In this document: piece after piece, positions 1-9,890 of the stretch
How the letters are laid out: every line of letters begins with the position of its first letter
Numbering within the stretch: the first letter of the stretch is position 1
Assembly: GCF_002897035.1 (NCBI RefSeq)
Contig: NZ_BAUX01000018.1
Span: 29,010 to 93,009 of the forward strand
Direction of reading: 5' to 3'
DNA length: 64,000 nt
Source of the DNA: Methylopila sp. Yamaguchi
GTDB lineage: Bacteria; Pseudomonadota; Alphaproteobacteria; Rhizobiales; Methylopilaceae
Program-made: the position numbers and the translations under genes
The notes under the pieces: model-generated
Databases searched by the model: none
Told to the model about the DNA's origin: nothing
The model's input: the letters and a program-made list of their open reading frames with translations, nothing else

Positions 1-132
1 GACAAGGTGATCGTGAACGGCCTGATGCGCGCGCGGCCCGGCGCCGAGGTGAAGCCCGAGATGGTGGATCCCACCAAGCCTAAGCCCGCCCCGGGGCAAC
101 AGGGCGCTGCGAAGCCCGGCGAAGCCAAGTAA
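1..132 (+). CDS. RND efflux periplasmic adaptor (membrane fusion protein), C-terminal fragment
   Basis: An open frame enters from the left edge and stops with TAA at 130-132, giving 43 residues. It begins DKVIVNGLMRARPGAEVKP and ends in a Pro/Lys/Gln-rich tail. The 'V-V-NGL-R-RPG--V' pattern is typical of the C-terminal membrane-proximal domain of AcrA/MexA-type adaptors, which link the inner-membrane pump to the outer-membrane channel. The gene lies 11 bases upstream of an AcrB-type pump gene, the usual operon order. The assignment rests on this short motif and the neighbour. Confidence 0.8.
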   Translation, partial: DKVIVNGLMRARPGAEVKPEMVDPTKPKPAPGQQGAAKPGEAK

Positions 133-143
133 GGGCGCGCGCC

Positions 144-3100
144 ATGGGCATCGGACATTTCTTCGTCGACCGGCCGATTTTCGCGTCGGTCGTCTCCATC
201 GTCCTCATGATCGTGGGCGGCGTCGCTCTGCTCGGCCTGCCGATCGCGCAGTATCCCGAAATTGCGCCGCCGACGATCAGCGTCACGGCGCAGTACCCCG
301 GCGCCAACGCCGAGACCATCGCCGAGACCGTCGCCGCCCCGCTGGAGCAGCAGATCAACGGCGTGGAGGGCATGATCTACATGAACTCCTTGGCGACGGG
401 CGACGGTCAGCTTCAGCTGACGGTCACCTTCCAGCCGGGCACCGACCAGGACATCGCGCAGGTCCAGGTGCAGAACCGCGTCAGCCAGGCGGATCCGCGC
501 CTGCCGGAGGCGGTGCGCCGCAACGGCGTGCAGGTGACAAGCGGTCGTCGGACTTCCTGATGGTCGTCAACCTGATCTCGCCGAACAAGTCGCTCGACAC
601 CGTCTACATGTCGAACTACGCGTCGGTGAACGTGATCGACGCGCTCAAGCGCATCGAAGGCGTCGGCGACATCCGGATCTTCGGCGAGCGCGAGCTGTCC
701 CTGCGCGTCTGGCTCGACCCCAACCGGCTCGCGGCCTACGGCCTCGCCGCCGGCGACGTGGTCTCGGCGATCTCGGAGCAGAACGTGCAGGTCTCCGGCG
801 GCTCGCTCGGCGCGCCGCCCTCGCCGCCCGGCACCGCCTCCCAGATCACCGTCACGACCCAGGGGCGCTTCCAGACCCCCGAACAATTCAAGCAGATCAT
901 CGTCCGCGCCACGGACGACGGGCGTCTGCTGCGGGTCGGCGACGTGGCGCGCGTCGAGCTCGCTGCGCGGCAGTATTCGTCGAACTCCTACCTCGGCGCC
1001 GATCCCACGGTCGGCATGGGCATCTTCCAGCGCCCCGGCACCAACGCCACCGAGGCCGCGGAGCAGATCAAGGCCGCGATGGAGACGCTGAAGGGCTCCT
1101 TCCCGCCGGGGCTCGAGTACCGGATCGAGTACAATCCGACCGAGTTCATCAACGAGTCGATCGAGGCGGTCGAGCACACCATCTACGAGGCGGTCGCCCT
1201 CGTCGTGTTGGTCGTGTTCATCTTCCTGCAGTCGTGGCGCGCCGCGATCATCCCGGTCGTCGCGATCCCGGTGTCGCTGGTGGCGACCTTCGCGGTCATG
1301 TCGGCGTTCGGCTTCTCGCTGAACATGCTCACGCTGTTCGGCCTCATCCTCGCCATCGGCATCGTGGTCGACGACGCCATCGTCGTGGTGGAGAACGTCG
1401 AGCGCAACATCGCCATGGGCAAGACGCCGCGCGAGGCCGCTCACGCCACGATGGACGAGGTCGGCACCGCCGTCATCGCCATCGCGCTGGTGCTGTGCGC
1501 CGTGTTCGTGCCGACGGCGTTCATCCCCGGCATTTCGGGCATCTTCTATCAGCAGTTCGCGTTGACGATCGCCGCTTCGACGGTTCTCTCGGCGCTCGTC
1601 TCGCTGACGCTTTCGCCCGCGCTCTGCGCCATCCTGCTCAAGCCGCACGCGCACGGCGCGCGGCGCAATCTCGGCCAGAAGGCCGCCGACCTGTTCAACC
1701 GCAACTTCGACCGCGGCGCGCACGGCTACAGCCGCTCCGTGGGCTGGATGGTCCGGCACAGGGCGATTTTCCTGCTGGTCTACGCCGTGCTGATCGGCGG
1801 CGCGATCTACATGTTCTCGAGCGTGGCCCGCGGATTCATTCCGCAGGCCGACCAGGGCTACGCGATCCTGATCGCGCAGCTGCCCGAGGGCGCGAACCTC
1901 CAGCGCACCGACGACGTGGCGCGCCGCGCCGCGGAGATCGTCCGCCAGGTGCCGGGCGTGAAGAATGCGGTGACGATCGCCGGCTTCTCGGGCGCGACCT
2001 TCTCGGCCGCCTCGAACGCCGCGACGAGCTTCATCATCTTCGACTCCTTCGCCGATCGAACCAAGCACGGCGCTAGTCAGCGCGCGCCGGCGATCCTGGC
2101 GGAAGCCCAGAAGCGCTTGTTCGCGATTGAAGAAGCCTTCGTGCTCGCCATTCTGCCGCCCACCGTGCGGGGCATCGGCAACGGCGGCGGCTTCAAGATG
2201 TACGTGCAGGATCGCACGAACATCGGCTTCGTCGCGCTCGAAGGCTCCGTGAACGAGCTGATCGCGAAGGCCAATGCGTCCGGTCGGCTGAGCCGCGTGT
2301 TCACGTCGTTCAACACCCGCGCGCCGCAGGTCTATCTCGACATCGACCGCGTCAAGGCTCAGCAGCTCAACGTGCCGATCCAGAGCATCTTCGAGGCGCT
2401 GCAGACGCTCCTCGGCACGGCCTACGTGAACGACTTCACCGCTCTCGGACGCACGTTCCAGGTGAACGCGCAGGCGGACGCGGAATTCCGCGTGCGGCTG
2501 GCGGACGTCTACCAGTTCAAGGTCCGCTCAACGAGCGGCGCGCTGGTGCCGCTCGGGACCTTGGTGACGGAGCGCAATCAGACGGGCCCCTACACGGTGG
2601 AGCGCGAGAACATCTACAACGCGATCTCGATCCAAGGCGACGCCGCGCCCGGCGTCTCCACGGGCGAGGCCATCGCGCTGATGGAGAAGCTCACGGCGGA
2701 GACGCTGCCCCCCGGGGCCGCGTTCGAATGGGTGGACCTCGCCTATCAGGAGAAACTCGCAGGCAACACGGCCGTCTTCGTGTTCGCCCTCGCCATCCTG
2801 TTCGTGTTCCTGTTCCTCGCCGCGCAGTACGAAAGCTGGGCGCTGCCGCTCGCCATCATCCTGATCACGCCGCTGTCTCTGCTTGCGGCGCTGCTCGGCG
2901 TGGCGGCGAGAGGGTCCGACAACAACATCCTCACCCAGATCGGCTTCATCGTGCTGATCGGCCTCGCGGCGAAGAACGCGATCCTGATCGTCGAGTTCGC
3001 CCGGCAACGTGAGGACGAAGGCGAGAGCGTGATCCAGGCGGCGGTCGACGCGTGCCGCGACCGTCTGCGGCCGATCATCATGACGTCGCTCGCCTTCTCG

Positions 3101-3370
3101 CTCGGCGTGGTGCCGCTGGCCTTCGCCACCGGCGCCGCAGCGGAGCTCCGCCAGGCCATCGGCACGGCGGTGCTCGCGGGCATGGTGGGCGTCACGATCC
3201 TCGGCCTGTTCCTGACCCCGGTGTTCTACGTCGCGATCCGCCTGCTGGTGGATCGCTTCCGCGGCGGAAAGCCCAAGGCGGACGGGGCGAAGACGGGCGC
3301 CGACAAGCCCTCGGGCGGCGGCGACAAGGCGCACGAGGCGCCGCACGACGCGTCCCCGCGGCCGGCCTAA
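144..3370 (+). pseudogene. RND efflux pump permease, AcrB/MexB (HAE1) type, interrupted by a one-base frameshift
   Basis: This would be the inner-membrane proton-driven pump of a tripartite multidrug efflux system. The first frame (ATG 144) encodes 138 residues with the family N-terminus (FFVDRPIFASVVSIVLMIVG) and runs out of frame after GVQVT near 538, stopping at 560. The homologous sequence continues in another frame from about 539 (KRSSDFLMVVNL), and that frame is open for more than 930 residues to 3370. One base appears to be missing in 'gtgac-aagcgg', where homologues read GTG ACN AAG CGG. The second part has the transmembrane-4 signature with paired Asp (ILAIGIVVDDAIVVVENVE) and the C-terminal helix bundle (IGLAAKNAILIVEFA). 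Rejoined, it is about 1,075 residues, normal for the family. It is either a recent pseudogene or a base-calling error. Confidence 0.85.
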
Positions 3371-3397
3371 GGGCGCGGCGGGGTTAACGACTGGTTA

Positions 3398-3427
3398 CGG
3401 GAACGCGTCCGTTTTGACGCGTTCCCG
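3398..3427 (+). terminator. Hairpin after the RND operon
   Basis: A perfect 12-bp inverted repeat (CGGGAACGCGTC / GACGCGTTCCCG) with a 6-base loop begins 27 bases after the RND stop codon. Only a few T residues follow, so termination is inferred from stem strength and position. Confidence 0.5.
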
Positions 3428-3501
3428 TTCACGGATCCTCAGATGTTCTGCGTCAGAATGCTGCGTGGCGGGCCTCAGGGAGGGCCGGGCGGGGATCGGT
3501 C

Positions 3502-4554
3502 ATGAGCGCAACAGGGATCGGGGCTGACGGCGGCGCGCCGCGGGTCGACTGGGTCGACGTCGCGAAGGGCGTCTGCATCGTTCTCGTGGTGATGATGCAC
3601 TCGACGCTCGGCGTGGAGAAGGCGGCCGGCGAGGTCGGCTGGATGCACCACGTGGTGGCCTTCGCCAGACCCTTCCGAATGCCGGACTTCTTCCTTATCT
3701 CCGGCCTGTTCCTCGCCCTGGTGATCGACCGGGACTGGCGCACCTACATCGACCGCAAGGTCGTTCACTTCGCCTATTTCTACGTGCTCTGGCTGCTGAT
3801 CCAGGGCGCGGTCAAATGGCCCGGGCTGGCGATGAGCGACGGCCTCGGCGCGGTCGCGCACCAGTTCGCCCTGTCGCTGATCGACCCCTTCGGCACGCTC
3901 TGGTTCATCTACCTGCTGCCGATCTTCTTCGTCTTCGCCAAGCTGGTCCGCCGGGTTCCGCCGCTGCTGGTCCTCGCCTTCGCCGCCCTGCTCGAAAGCC
4001 TCCGGGTGCAGACCGGCTGGACCGTGCCGGACGAGTTCTGCGCCCGGCTGTTCTACGTCATGCTCGGCTGGTACGCCGCGCCCCTGATCTTCCGTTTCGC
4101 CGAGTTCGCGCGCCGGCGCCCGGCGCTTGCGCTGGGCGGCCTCGCGGCGTGGGCGCTGGCGAACGCCGCCGCGGTGCAGGGCGGCGTCTCCGAGTGGGTC
4201 GGCGTCAGTCTGGCGCTCGGCGTCGCGGGCGCTTTTGCGATCATTACGGTCGCCGCGCTGATCGCGGGAACCCCCGTCGGCGAGCCGCTGCGCTACGCCG
4301 GCGAGCGCTCGATCGTCATCTATCTCGCGTTCTTCCTGCCGATGGCGGCGACCCGCATGCTCCTGCTGAAGCTCGGCGTCATTCCGGACATCGGGACCGT
4401 CTCGGCCCTGGTCACCGCCGCCGGCGTGATCCTTCCGCTCGTCCTGGAATGGATGGTGACGCGCACGGGATGGGGCACGTTCCTGTTCGTCCGGCCAAAG
4501 GCGTTCTGGATCGATCGCAGGCCGCGCCAGACCACCGCGCCCGTCGCGGCGTGA
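3502..4554 (+). CDS. Acyltransferase 3 family membrane protein
   Basis: The 350-residue protein is strongly hydrophobic with about ten predicted membrane segments. The N-terminal region (DWVDVAKGVCIVLVVMMHS) and the following 'FRMPDFFLISGLFLA' are typical of the acyltransferase 3 / OafA-OpgC family, which transfers acyl groups to surface or periplasmic glycans; the early His in MMHS corresponds to the conserved family histidine. The start at 3502 follows a G-rich stretch. No glycan-synthesis genes are nearby, so the substrate is unknown. It appears to be a single-gene unit between the RND terminator and the cytochrome gene. Confidence 0.8.
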   Translation: MSATGIGADGGAPRVDWVDVAKGVCIVLVVMMHSTLGVEKAAGEVGWMHHVVAFARPFRMPDFFLISGLFLALVIDRDWRTYIDRKVVHFAYFYVLWLLIQGAVKWPGLAMSDGLGAVAHQFALSLIDPFGTLWFIYLLPIFFVFAKLVRRVPPLLVLAFAALLESLRVQTGWTVPDEFCARLFYVMLGWYAAPLIFRFAEFARRRPALALGGLAAWALANAAAVQGGVSEWVGVSLALGVAGAFAIITVAALIAGTPVGEPLRYAGERSIVIYLAFFLPMAATRMLLLKLGVIPDIGTVSALVTAAGVILPLVLEWMVTRTGWGTFLFVRPKAFWIDRRPRQTTAPVAA

Positions 4555-4704
4555 GCCGGCAAAGCGCGGCGGGACCCCCGCGGCGCTACGTCACATTAAG
4601 TTAAGAATAAAGTATAAGCGCCGGGGCCTGCGGGCGAACTCCAATCGTTCTATAACGCCTCCATAACGCCGCCGCGAAGGCGCTATGTCCAAGGAGTTAG
4701 CCGT

Positions 4705-5115
4705 ATGACCTTCCGTCGTCCGATCGCTCGTGTCTTTGCATACGCGACCGTCGCCGCCGGCCTCGCCCTCGCCGCTGGAGCGGCTGCGGCTGACGAAGGC
4801 CCGTTCACGCAGGACCAGCTCACCAAGGGCAAGTCCGAGTACAACACCCATTGCCGCACCTGCCACGCCAAGGACGGCAATGGCGCCCTCGGGCCCGAGC
4901 TGCACGGCGACACCTTCAAGGGCCGCTTCGGCGGCCAGACGGCGGCGGACGTCCGCACCTGGGTCTACGAAAACATGCCGCAGACGGCGCCGAAGTCGCT
5001 CAAGGACGAGCAGCTGGACCCGCTGATGGCCTACATCCTCTCGCTCAACGGCTACACGCCGGGCTCGACCGCGTTCTCCGCCCAGTCGGGCGCGACGCTC
5101 AAGATCCCGGAGTGA
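4705..5115 (+). CDS. Periplasmic c-type cytochrome, single heme
   Basis: The product has 136 residues. A signal peptide (FAYATVAAGLALAAGAAAA) ends near residue 29. The heme-binding motif CRTCH spans residues 50-54, and a later 'ENMPQ' Met could be the sixth heme ligand. The small class I cytochrome c fold implies electron transfer in the periplasm. The partner is not evident, since neither neighbour is a dehydrogenase or oxidase. The start is well supported by AAGGAG eight bases upstream. A clear terminator follows, so the gene is probably monocistronic. Confidence 0.85.
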   Translation: MTFRRPIARVFAYATVAAGLALAAGAAAADEGPFTQDQLTKGKSEYNTHCRTCHAKDGNGALGPELHGDTFKGRFGGQTAADVRTWVYENMPQTAPKSLKDEQLDPLMAYILSLNGYTPGSTAFSAQSGATLKIPE

Positions 5116-5165
5116 TCCGGACGCTCTGACCTTCGCCGCGCCGGCTTCGCGCCGCGCCGATCTCG

Positions 5166-5201
5166 AAAACCTCGTCGCCTTCCGGGGCGGCGGGGTTTTT
5201 T
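5166..5201 (+). terminator. Intrinsic terminator after the cytochrome c gene
   Basis: A GC-rich stem of about 14 bp (AAAACCTCGTCGCC pairing with GGCGGCGGGGTTTT, with two G-T pairs) closes a short loop and runs directly into six T residues. It lies 50 bases past the cytochrome stop codon. Confidence 0.8.
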
Positions 5202-5320
5202 CGCGCCTTGCTTCGGGAGCCCGGTCAAGCGCGTCAGGCGGCCCCGCCCGCCGTTTCGGGTTTCCTTCGCCCTCTCGACGCTTATAGTCCCGGCCGAACC
5301 TCGACCGGGACTTCCGCCGC

Positions 5321-8287
5321 ATGCCAAGCCGTCCTGTCGCCAAAGGCGATCACGTCGTCCTCGTGGACGGCTCGTCCTACATCTTCCGGGCGTTCCACGC
5401 GCTGCCGCCGCTGACCCGCCCGTCCGACGGGCTGCCGGTCGGCGCGGTCTCGGGCTTCTGCAACATGCTGTGGAAGCTGCTGCGCGACGCCGGGTGGGTC
5501 GACCCGACCCACCTCGCTGTCGTCTTCGACAAATCGGAGACCACCTTCCGCAAGGAGGTCTACGCCGACTACAAGGCCAACCGCTCCGAGCCGCCGGACG
5601 ACCTGATCCCGCAGTTCCCGCTGATCCGGAACGCGACCCGCGCCTTCTCGATCCCCGCGCTGGAGCAGGCCGGCTACGAGGCGGACGACCTGATCGCGAC
5701 CTACGCGCGCCTCGCCTCCGAGGCCGGCGCGGAGACGACGATCGTGGGCTCCGACAAGGACCTGTTCCAGCTCATCGGCGGCGGCGTGACCATGCTCGAT
5801 CCGATGAAGGACAAGCGTATCGGGCCGGACGAGGTGTTCGAGAAGTTCGGCGTGGCCCCGAGCAAGATGATCGACCTGCAGGCGCTCGCCGGCGACAGCG
5901 TCGACAATGTGCCGGGCGTGCCGGGCATCGGCGCCAAGACCGCGGCGCAGCTGCTGGAGGAGTACGGCGACCTCGAGACGCTGCTGGAGCGCGCCCACGA
6001 GATCAAGCAGCCCAAGCGCCGCGAGAGTCTGATCGCGAACGCGGAACTCGCGCGGATCTCCAAGCGCCTGGTGACGCTCGACCAGCACATGACGCTGGAC
6101 GTGCCGCTGGCCGATCTTGCGGTCGAGGAGCCGAATCCGAAGCGGCTGGTCGCTTTCCTCAAGGCGATGGAGTTCAACACCCTCACTCGCCGTGTGGCGG
6201 AGGCGACCGGCGTGGACATCGCGGCGGTGACGCCGGACTCAGAGATGATGTCGGCGAAGCGGGCGCCGAGCTCCAGCCCCCCGCCGGCCGGCGATCTCGA
6301 CGCCGACCCGGATTCGCCGGCGAGCCGAGCCGACGAGATCGACCGGCTCGAGCGGGCGTCGGCCGCGGCCCGGGGCGCGACCCCGCAGGCTCTCGCCGAG
6401 AAGCTGCGGGCCGAGGCGGCCGCGGCGCCGGTGGATCGCTCGACCTATGACGTGGTGCGCACCGCGGAGGGGCTCGCGGAGTGGATCGCGGTCGCCAGGG
6501 AGGAGGGCCACGTCGCTTTCGGCTTCGAGACGACCTCGATCGATCCCATGCGCGCCGAGATCGTCGGCGTGGCGCTGGCCGTCGCGCCGGGAGTCGCAGC
6601 CTATGTCCCCCTCGGCCACCTCTCCGCGGGCGGCGATTTGCTGTCGGAGGGCGGCGCGGGACCGGTCGAGGGGCAGATCCCGACGGCTGAGGCGCTGACG
6701 CTGCTGAGCGACCTGTTCGGCGACGACTCCATTCTCAAGATCGGCCACAACCTGAAGCAGGCGCTGACGCTGCTGGCCGAGCGCGGCCATCGCGCGGCTC
6801 CTTATGACGACGTGCTGCTGATGTCCTACGTGCTGGACAGCGGGTTGGGCGGCCAAGGCCTCGACGAGCTCGCCCGCCGGCACCTCGGCCACGCGCTGAT
6901 CACGGCCGACGAGGTGACGGGGACCGGCCGCGGGCGGCTGCCGCTCGAGCAGGCCCCGATCGAGAAGGTCGCCCCCTATGCGGCCGAGCGCGCGGACGTC
7001 GCGCTGCGGCTGTGCCGTCTGTTCAAGCAACGCCTCATCGCCGAGCGCATGACCACGGTCTACGAGACGCTGGAGCGGCCGATGCCCGCGACGCTCTCGA
7101 TCATGGAGCGGCGCGGAATCGCGATCGACCGGGCCATGCTCTCGCGGCTGTCCGGCGAACTCGCCCAGCGTATGGGCGCGCTCGAGGCCGACATCCACGC
7201 GCTGGCCGGCGAGCCGTTCAACCTTGGGAGCCCGAAGCAGCTCGGCGACATCCTGTTCGGCAAGATGGGCCTGCCCGGCGCCAAGAAGACCAAGACCGGC
7301 GCCTGGGGCACCGCCGCCAACGTGCTGGAGGAGCTCGCGGCCGGCGGTCACGACTTGCCGCGCCGGATTCTCGACTGGCGCCAGCTTTCGAAGCTCAAGT
7401 CGACCTACGCCGACGCGCTGCCGACCTACCTCCACCCGGAGACGCGCCGGGTGCACACCAACTTCCAGCTGGCGGCGACGACCACGGGCCGGCTGTCCTC
7501 GACCGAGCCGAACATCCAGAACATCCCGATCCGGACCGAGGAGGGGCGGAAGATCCGCCGCGCCTTCGTGGCGGAGGAGGGGACCAAGCTGATCTCGGCG
7601 GACTACAGCCAGATCGAGCTGCGCGTGCTCGCCCACATGGCCGACATCCCGCAGCTGCGCCAGGCTTTTGCAGATGGCCTCGACATCCACGCGATGACGG
7701 CCTCCGAGATGTTCGGCGTGCCGGTGGAGGGCATGCCCTCCGACGTGCGCCGGCGGGCCAAGGCCATCAACTTCGGCATCATCTACGGCATCTCGGCCTT
7801 CGGTCTCGCCAACCAGCTCTCGATCGGACGCGAGGAGGCGGGGCTCTACATCAAGACCTACTTCGAGCGCTTTCCCGGCATCCGCGACTACATGGAGGCC
7901 ACCAAGGCGGCGGCGCGGGCGGACGGCTTCGTCACCACCATCTTCGGCCGCAAGTGCCACTACCCGCTGATCAACGCCAAGAACCCGGCGGAGCGCGCGA
8001 ACTACGAGCGCGCGGCGATCAACGCACCGATCCAGGGCTCGGCCGCCGACATCATCCGCCGGGCCATGGTCCGCATGGAGGGCGCGCTGGCGGACGCCGG
8101 CCTCAGCGCGAAGATGCTGCTGCAGGTGCACGACGAACTGGTGTTCGAAGTCCCCGACGCCGAGATCGAGGCGACCATCCCCGTGGTGGTGCGCGTGATG
8201 GAGCAGGCGCCCCTGCCGGCGCTCTCGCTCAGTGTGCCGCTCAAGGTCGACGCGCGGGCGGCGACGAACTGGGACGAGGCGCATTGA
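5321..8287 (+). CDS. polA: DNA polymerase I with degenerate proofreading domain
   Basis: This 988-residue enzyme fills gaps and removes RNA primers during replication and repair. Residues 1-290 form the 5'-3' nuclease domain (DGSSYIFRAFHALPP; EADDLIATYARLA; VGSDKDLFQL; GDSVDNVPGVPGIGAKTA). Residues about 375-570 align with the 3'-5' exonuclease domain. Residues 590-988 are the polymerase, with motif A (DYSQIELRVLAHMAD), motif B (RRRAKAINFGIIYG) and motif C (LLQVHDELVFE). In the exonuclease domain three of four metal ligands known from E. coli Pol I are replaced: Gly401 for Asp355, Ala481 for Asp424 and Arg557 for Asp501; only Glu403 remains. Polymerase and flap nuclease should work, but proofreading is probably lost. 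Confidence 0.97.
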   Translation: MPSRPVAKGDHVVLVDGSSYIFRAFHALPPLTRPSDGLPVGAVSGFCNMLWKLLRDAGWVDPTHLAVVFDKSETTFRKEVYADYKANRSEPPDDLIPQFPLIRNATRAFSIPALEQAGYEADDLIATYARLASEAGAETTIVGSDKDLFQLIGGGVTMLDPMKDKRIGPDEVFEKFGVAPSKMIDLQALAGDSVDNVPGVPGIGAKTAAQLLEEYGDLETLLERAHEIKQPKRRESLIANAELARISKRLVTLDQHMTLDVPLADLAVEEPNPKRLVAFLKAMEFNTLTRRVAEATGVDIAAVTPDSEMMSAKRAPSSSPPPAGDLDADPDSPASRADEIDRLERASAAARGATPQALAEKLRAEAAAAPVDRSTYDVVRTAEGLAEWIAVAREEGHVAFGFETTSIDPMRAEIVGVALAVAPGVAAYVPLGHLSAGGDLLSEGGAGPVEGQIPTAEALTLLSDLFGDDSILKIGHNLKQALTLLAERGHRAAPYDDVLLMSYVLDSGLGGQGLDELARRHLGHALITADEVTGTGRGRLPLEQAPIEKVAPYAAERADVALRLCRLFKQRLIAERMTTVYETLERPMPATLSIMERRGIAIDRAMLSRLSGELAQRMGALEADIHALAGEPFNLGSPKQLGDILFGKMGLPGAKKTKTGAWGTAANVLEELAAGGHDLPRRILDWRQLSKLKSTYADALPTYLHPETRRVHTNFQLAATTTGRLSSTEPNIQNIPIRTEEGRKIRRAFVAEEGTKLISADYSQIELRVLAHMADIPQLRQAFADGLDIHAMTASEMFGVPVEGMPSDVRRRAKAINFGIIYGISAFGLANQLSIGREEAGLYIKTYFERFPGIRDYMEATKAAARADGFVTTIFGRKCHYPLINAKNPAERANYERAAINAPIQGSAADIIRRAMVRMEGALADAGLSAKMLLQVHDELVFEVPDAEIEATIPVVVRVMEQAPLPALSLSVPLKVDARAATNWDEAH

Positions 8288-8442
8288 CGTATTGAGCGAA
8301 GCCGGGAAAGCACACGGCGGCGCCTGCTTTGCGATCTTGGCGCGGGAACCGGCGCCAAGTCTGGCCAAGGGCGCAGGGGGGTCCTAAACCCGAACTGGGG
8401 CCGCACGCGCACGCTGCGGCCGGAACCAGGGGAGCCGTGTCC

Positions 8443-9555
8443 ATGACCCTCGTCACCGTCCGTTCCACAGCCGCCGGTCTTGCGGCCGCAGCGCTTCTAG
8501 GCCTCGGACTGAAAGCTCCGGTCGCCGCGCAGGACGCCGCAGCGCCTGCGGCGCAGACGCAGGCCGCCGTGAAGCCGCGCATCGTCATCATTGGCACCGG
8601 CGGCACCATCGCCGGCGCGGGCGCGTCAAGCGTCAACACGGGCGACTACGACAGCGCCAAGGTCGCGGTCGACAAGATCATTGCGGCGGTGCCGGAGATA
8701 AAGCAGGTCGCCGACGTTAGGGGCGAGCAGATCTTCCAGATCGGCTCCGAGAGCTTCAACGACGAGCGCCTGCTGAAGCTCGCCAAGCGGGTCTCGGAGC
8801 TCGTCAAGCAGCCGGACGTGGACGCCGTGATGATAACGCACGGCACCGACACGATCGAGGAGACGTCCTACTTCCTCAACCTGACGCTGAAGACCGAAAA
8901 GCCCGTGGTAATGATCGGCGCCATGCGCCCAGGCACCGCGCTGTCGGCCGATGGGCCGCTCAACCTCTACAACGCGGCCGTGGTGGCCGCGAGCCCGGAG
9001 GCCAAGGGCAAAGGCGTGCTGGTCGTGATGAACGACGAGATCCATTCGGCGCGCGACGTGACGAAGTCGAACGCGCTCAAGGTCGAGACCTTCAAGTCGC
9101 TCTACGGCCCGCTCGGCGTGGTGGTGGAGAGCAAGCCCTACTTCTACCGCCTGCCGGCGCGGCCGCACACGACGGCGACCGAGTTCGACATCGACCGGAT
9201 CGACAGCCTGCCGAAGGTCGACGTGTTCTACGCTCATGTCAGCATGGACCCGAAGGCGCTCGGCGCGCTGGCGGGGCTCGGGGGCAAGGCGCTGATCTAC
9301 GCTGGCACAGGCAACGGCAGCGTGGCCGACTACATGGAGGCGCCGCTCGCCGAGGTGCGAAAGTCCGCCCTAGTGGTGCGCGCGACGCGCACGGGCTCCG
9401 GCATGGTGGTCCGCAACGGCGAAGAGAAGGACGACGAGCAGGATTGGGTTACGGCCGCCGACCAGTCGCCTCAAAAGGCGCGCCTGCTGACCTCGCTCGC
9501 GCTTACGAAAACAAGCGACGCCAAGGCGCTGCAGGAGATCCTCTGGAAATACTGA
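8443..9555 (+). CDS. ansB: Type II L-asparaginase, secreted
   Basis: The enzyme hydrolyses L-asparagine (and usually some glutamine) to aspartate and ammonia. The 370-residue protein begins with a signal peptide (AAGLAAAALLGLGLKAPVAA), which implies the periplasmic high-affinity type. Both catalytic threonine motifs are present: TGGTIAG shortly after the signal and HGTDTIEET in the middle. The DGPLNLYNAAVVA segment is also typical. An in-frame ATG exists at 8329, but the start at 8443 has AGGGGAG in the right place and puts the signal peptide at the N-terminus. A strong hairpin follows. Confidence 0.93.
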   Translation: MTLVTVRSTAAGLAAAALLGLGLKAPVAAQDAAAPAAQTQAAVKPRIVIIGTGGTIAGAGASSVNTGDYDSAKVAVDKIIAAVPEIKQVADVRGEQIFQIGSESFNDERLLKLAKRVSELVKQPDVDAVMITHGTDTIEETSYFLNLTLKTEKPVVMIGAMRPGTALSADGPLNLYNAAVVAASPEAKGKGVLVVMNDEIHSARDVTKSNALKVETFKSLYGPLGVVVESKPYFYRLPARPHTTATEFDIDRIDSLPKVDVFYAHVSMDPKALGALAGLGGKALIYAGTGNGSVADYMEAPLAEVRKSALVVRATRTGSGMVVRNGEEKDDEQDWVTAADQSPQKARLLTSLALTKTSDAKALQEILWKY

Positions 9556-9581
9556 GGTCAGCCCTGCGCCGCTTCATCTGG

Positions 9582-9604
9582 CGCGGGAGGACCCGCCTCC
9601 CGCG
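9582..9604 (+). terminator. Hairpin between convergent genes
   Basis: A perfect 9-bp inverted repeat (CGCGGGAGG / CCTCCCGCG) with a 5-base loop lies 27 bases past the asparaginase stop. There is no T tract, so it may act as a weak or factor-assisted terminator. Confidence 0.4.
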
Positions 9605-9749
9605 GCAAGCCGTTTAGGAAAAGGGTCAATGCCCCGCAGAGCGCCCAGCCCTGGGGCGCAGGCGTGCAAGGCTCGTCGTTGCTCGAAGATGCGCGGAGGA
9701 GGAACTCAGGCAGACGTCGCGATGCGAGGCGCGCAAGCGCCGAAAGCCC

Positions 9750-9890
9750 TCAGCGCCGGGCGGCGCGCCGCGCCTTCACACGCACCGGGATCGGTTGCGG
9801 ACGGGAGGCGGAGGCGGCGAGAGCCGCCCAGCCAAAGCCGCCGGTGACGGCGGCGAGAGCGACATACGCGAATAGTTCGATACTCGTCAC
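9750..9890 (-). CDS. Small predicted membrane protein (46 residues)
   Basis: This ORF is not in any known family I recognise. It starts with GTG at 9890, preceded by a strong ribosome site (TTGAGGAG, 8 bases before the start). The product (MTSIELFAYVALAAVTGGFG...) has one hydrophobic segment at residues 5-27 and an Arg/Lys-rich tail ending RRAARR, giving an inside-positive single-pass topology. It lies 170 bases downstream of nepR on the same strand. The ribosome site and sensible topology support it as real. The short length leaves doubt. Confidence 0.5.
   Translation of the reverse strand: MTSIELFAYVALAAVTGGFGWAALAASASRPQPIPVRVKARRAARR

Noticed and set aside
413..2068. 551-codon minus-strand open frame opposite the RND gene
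   Set aside because: Arg/Asp/His-rich composition and no motif. It is the usual antisense shadow of a GC-rich gene.
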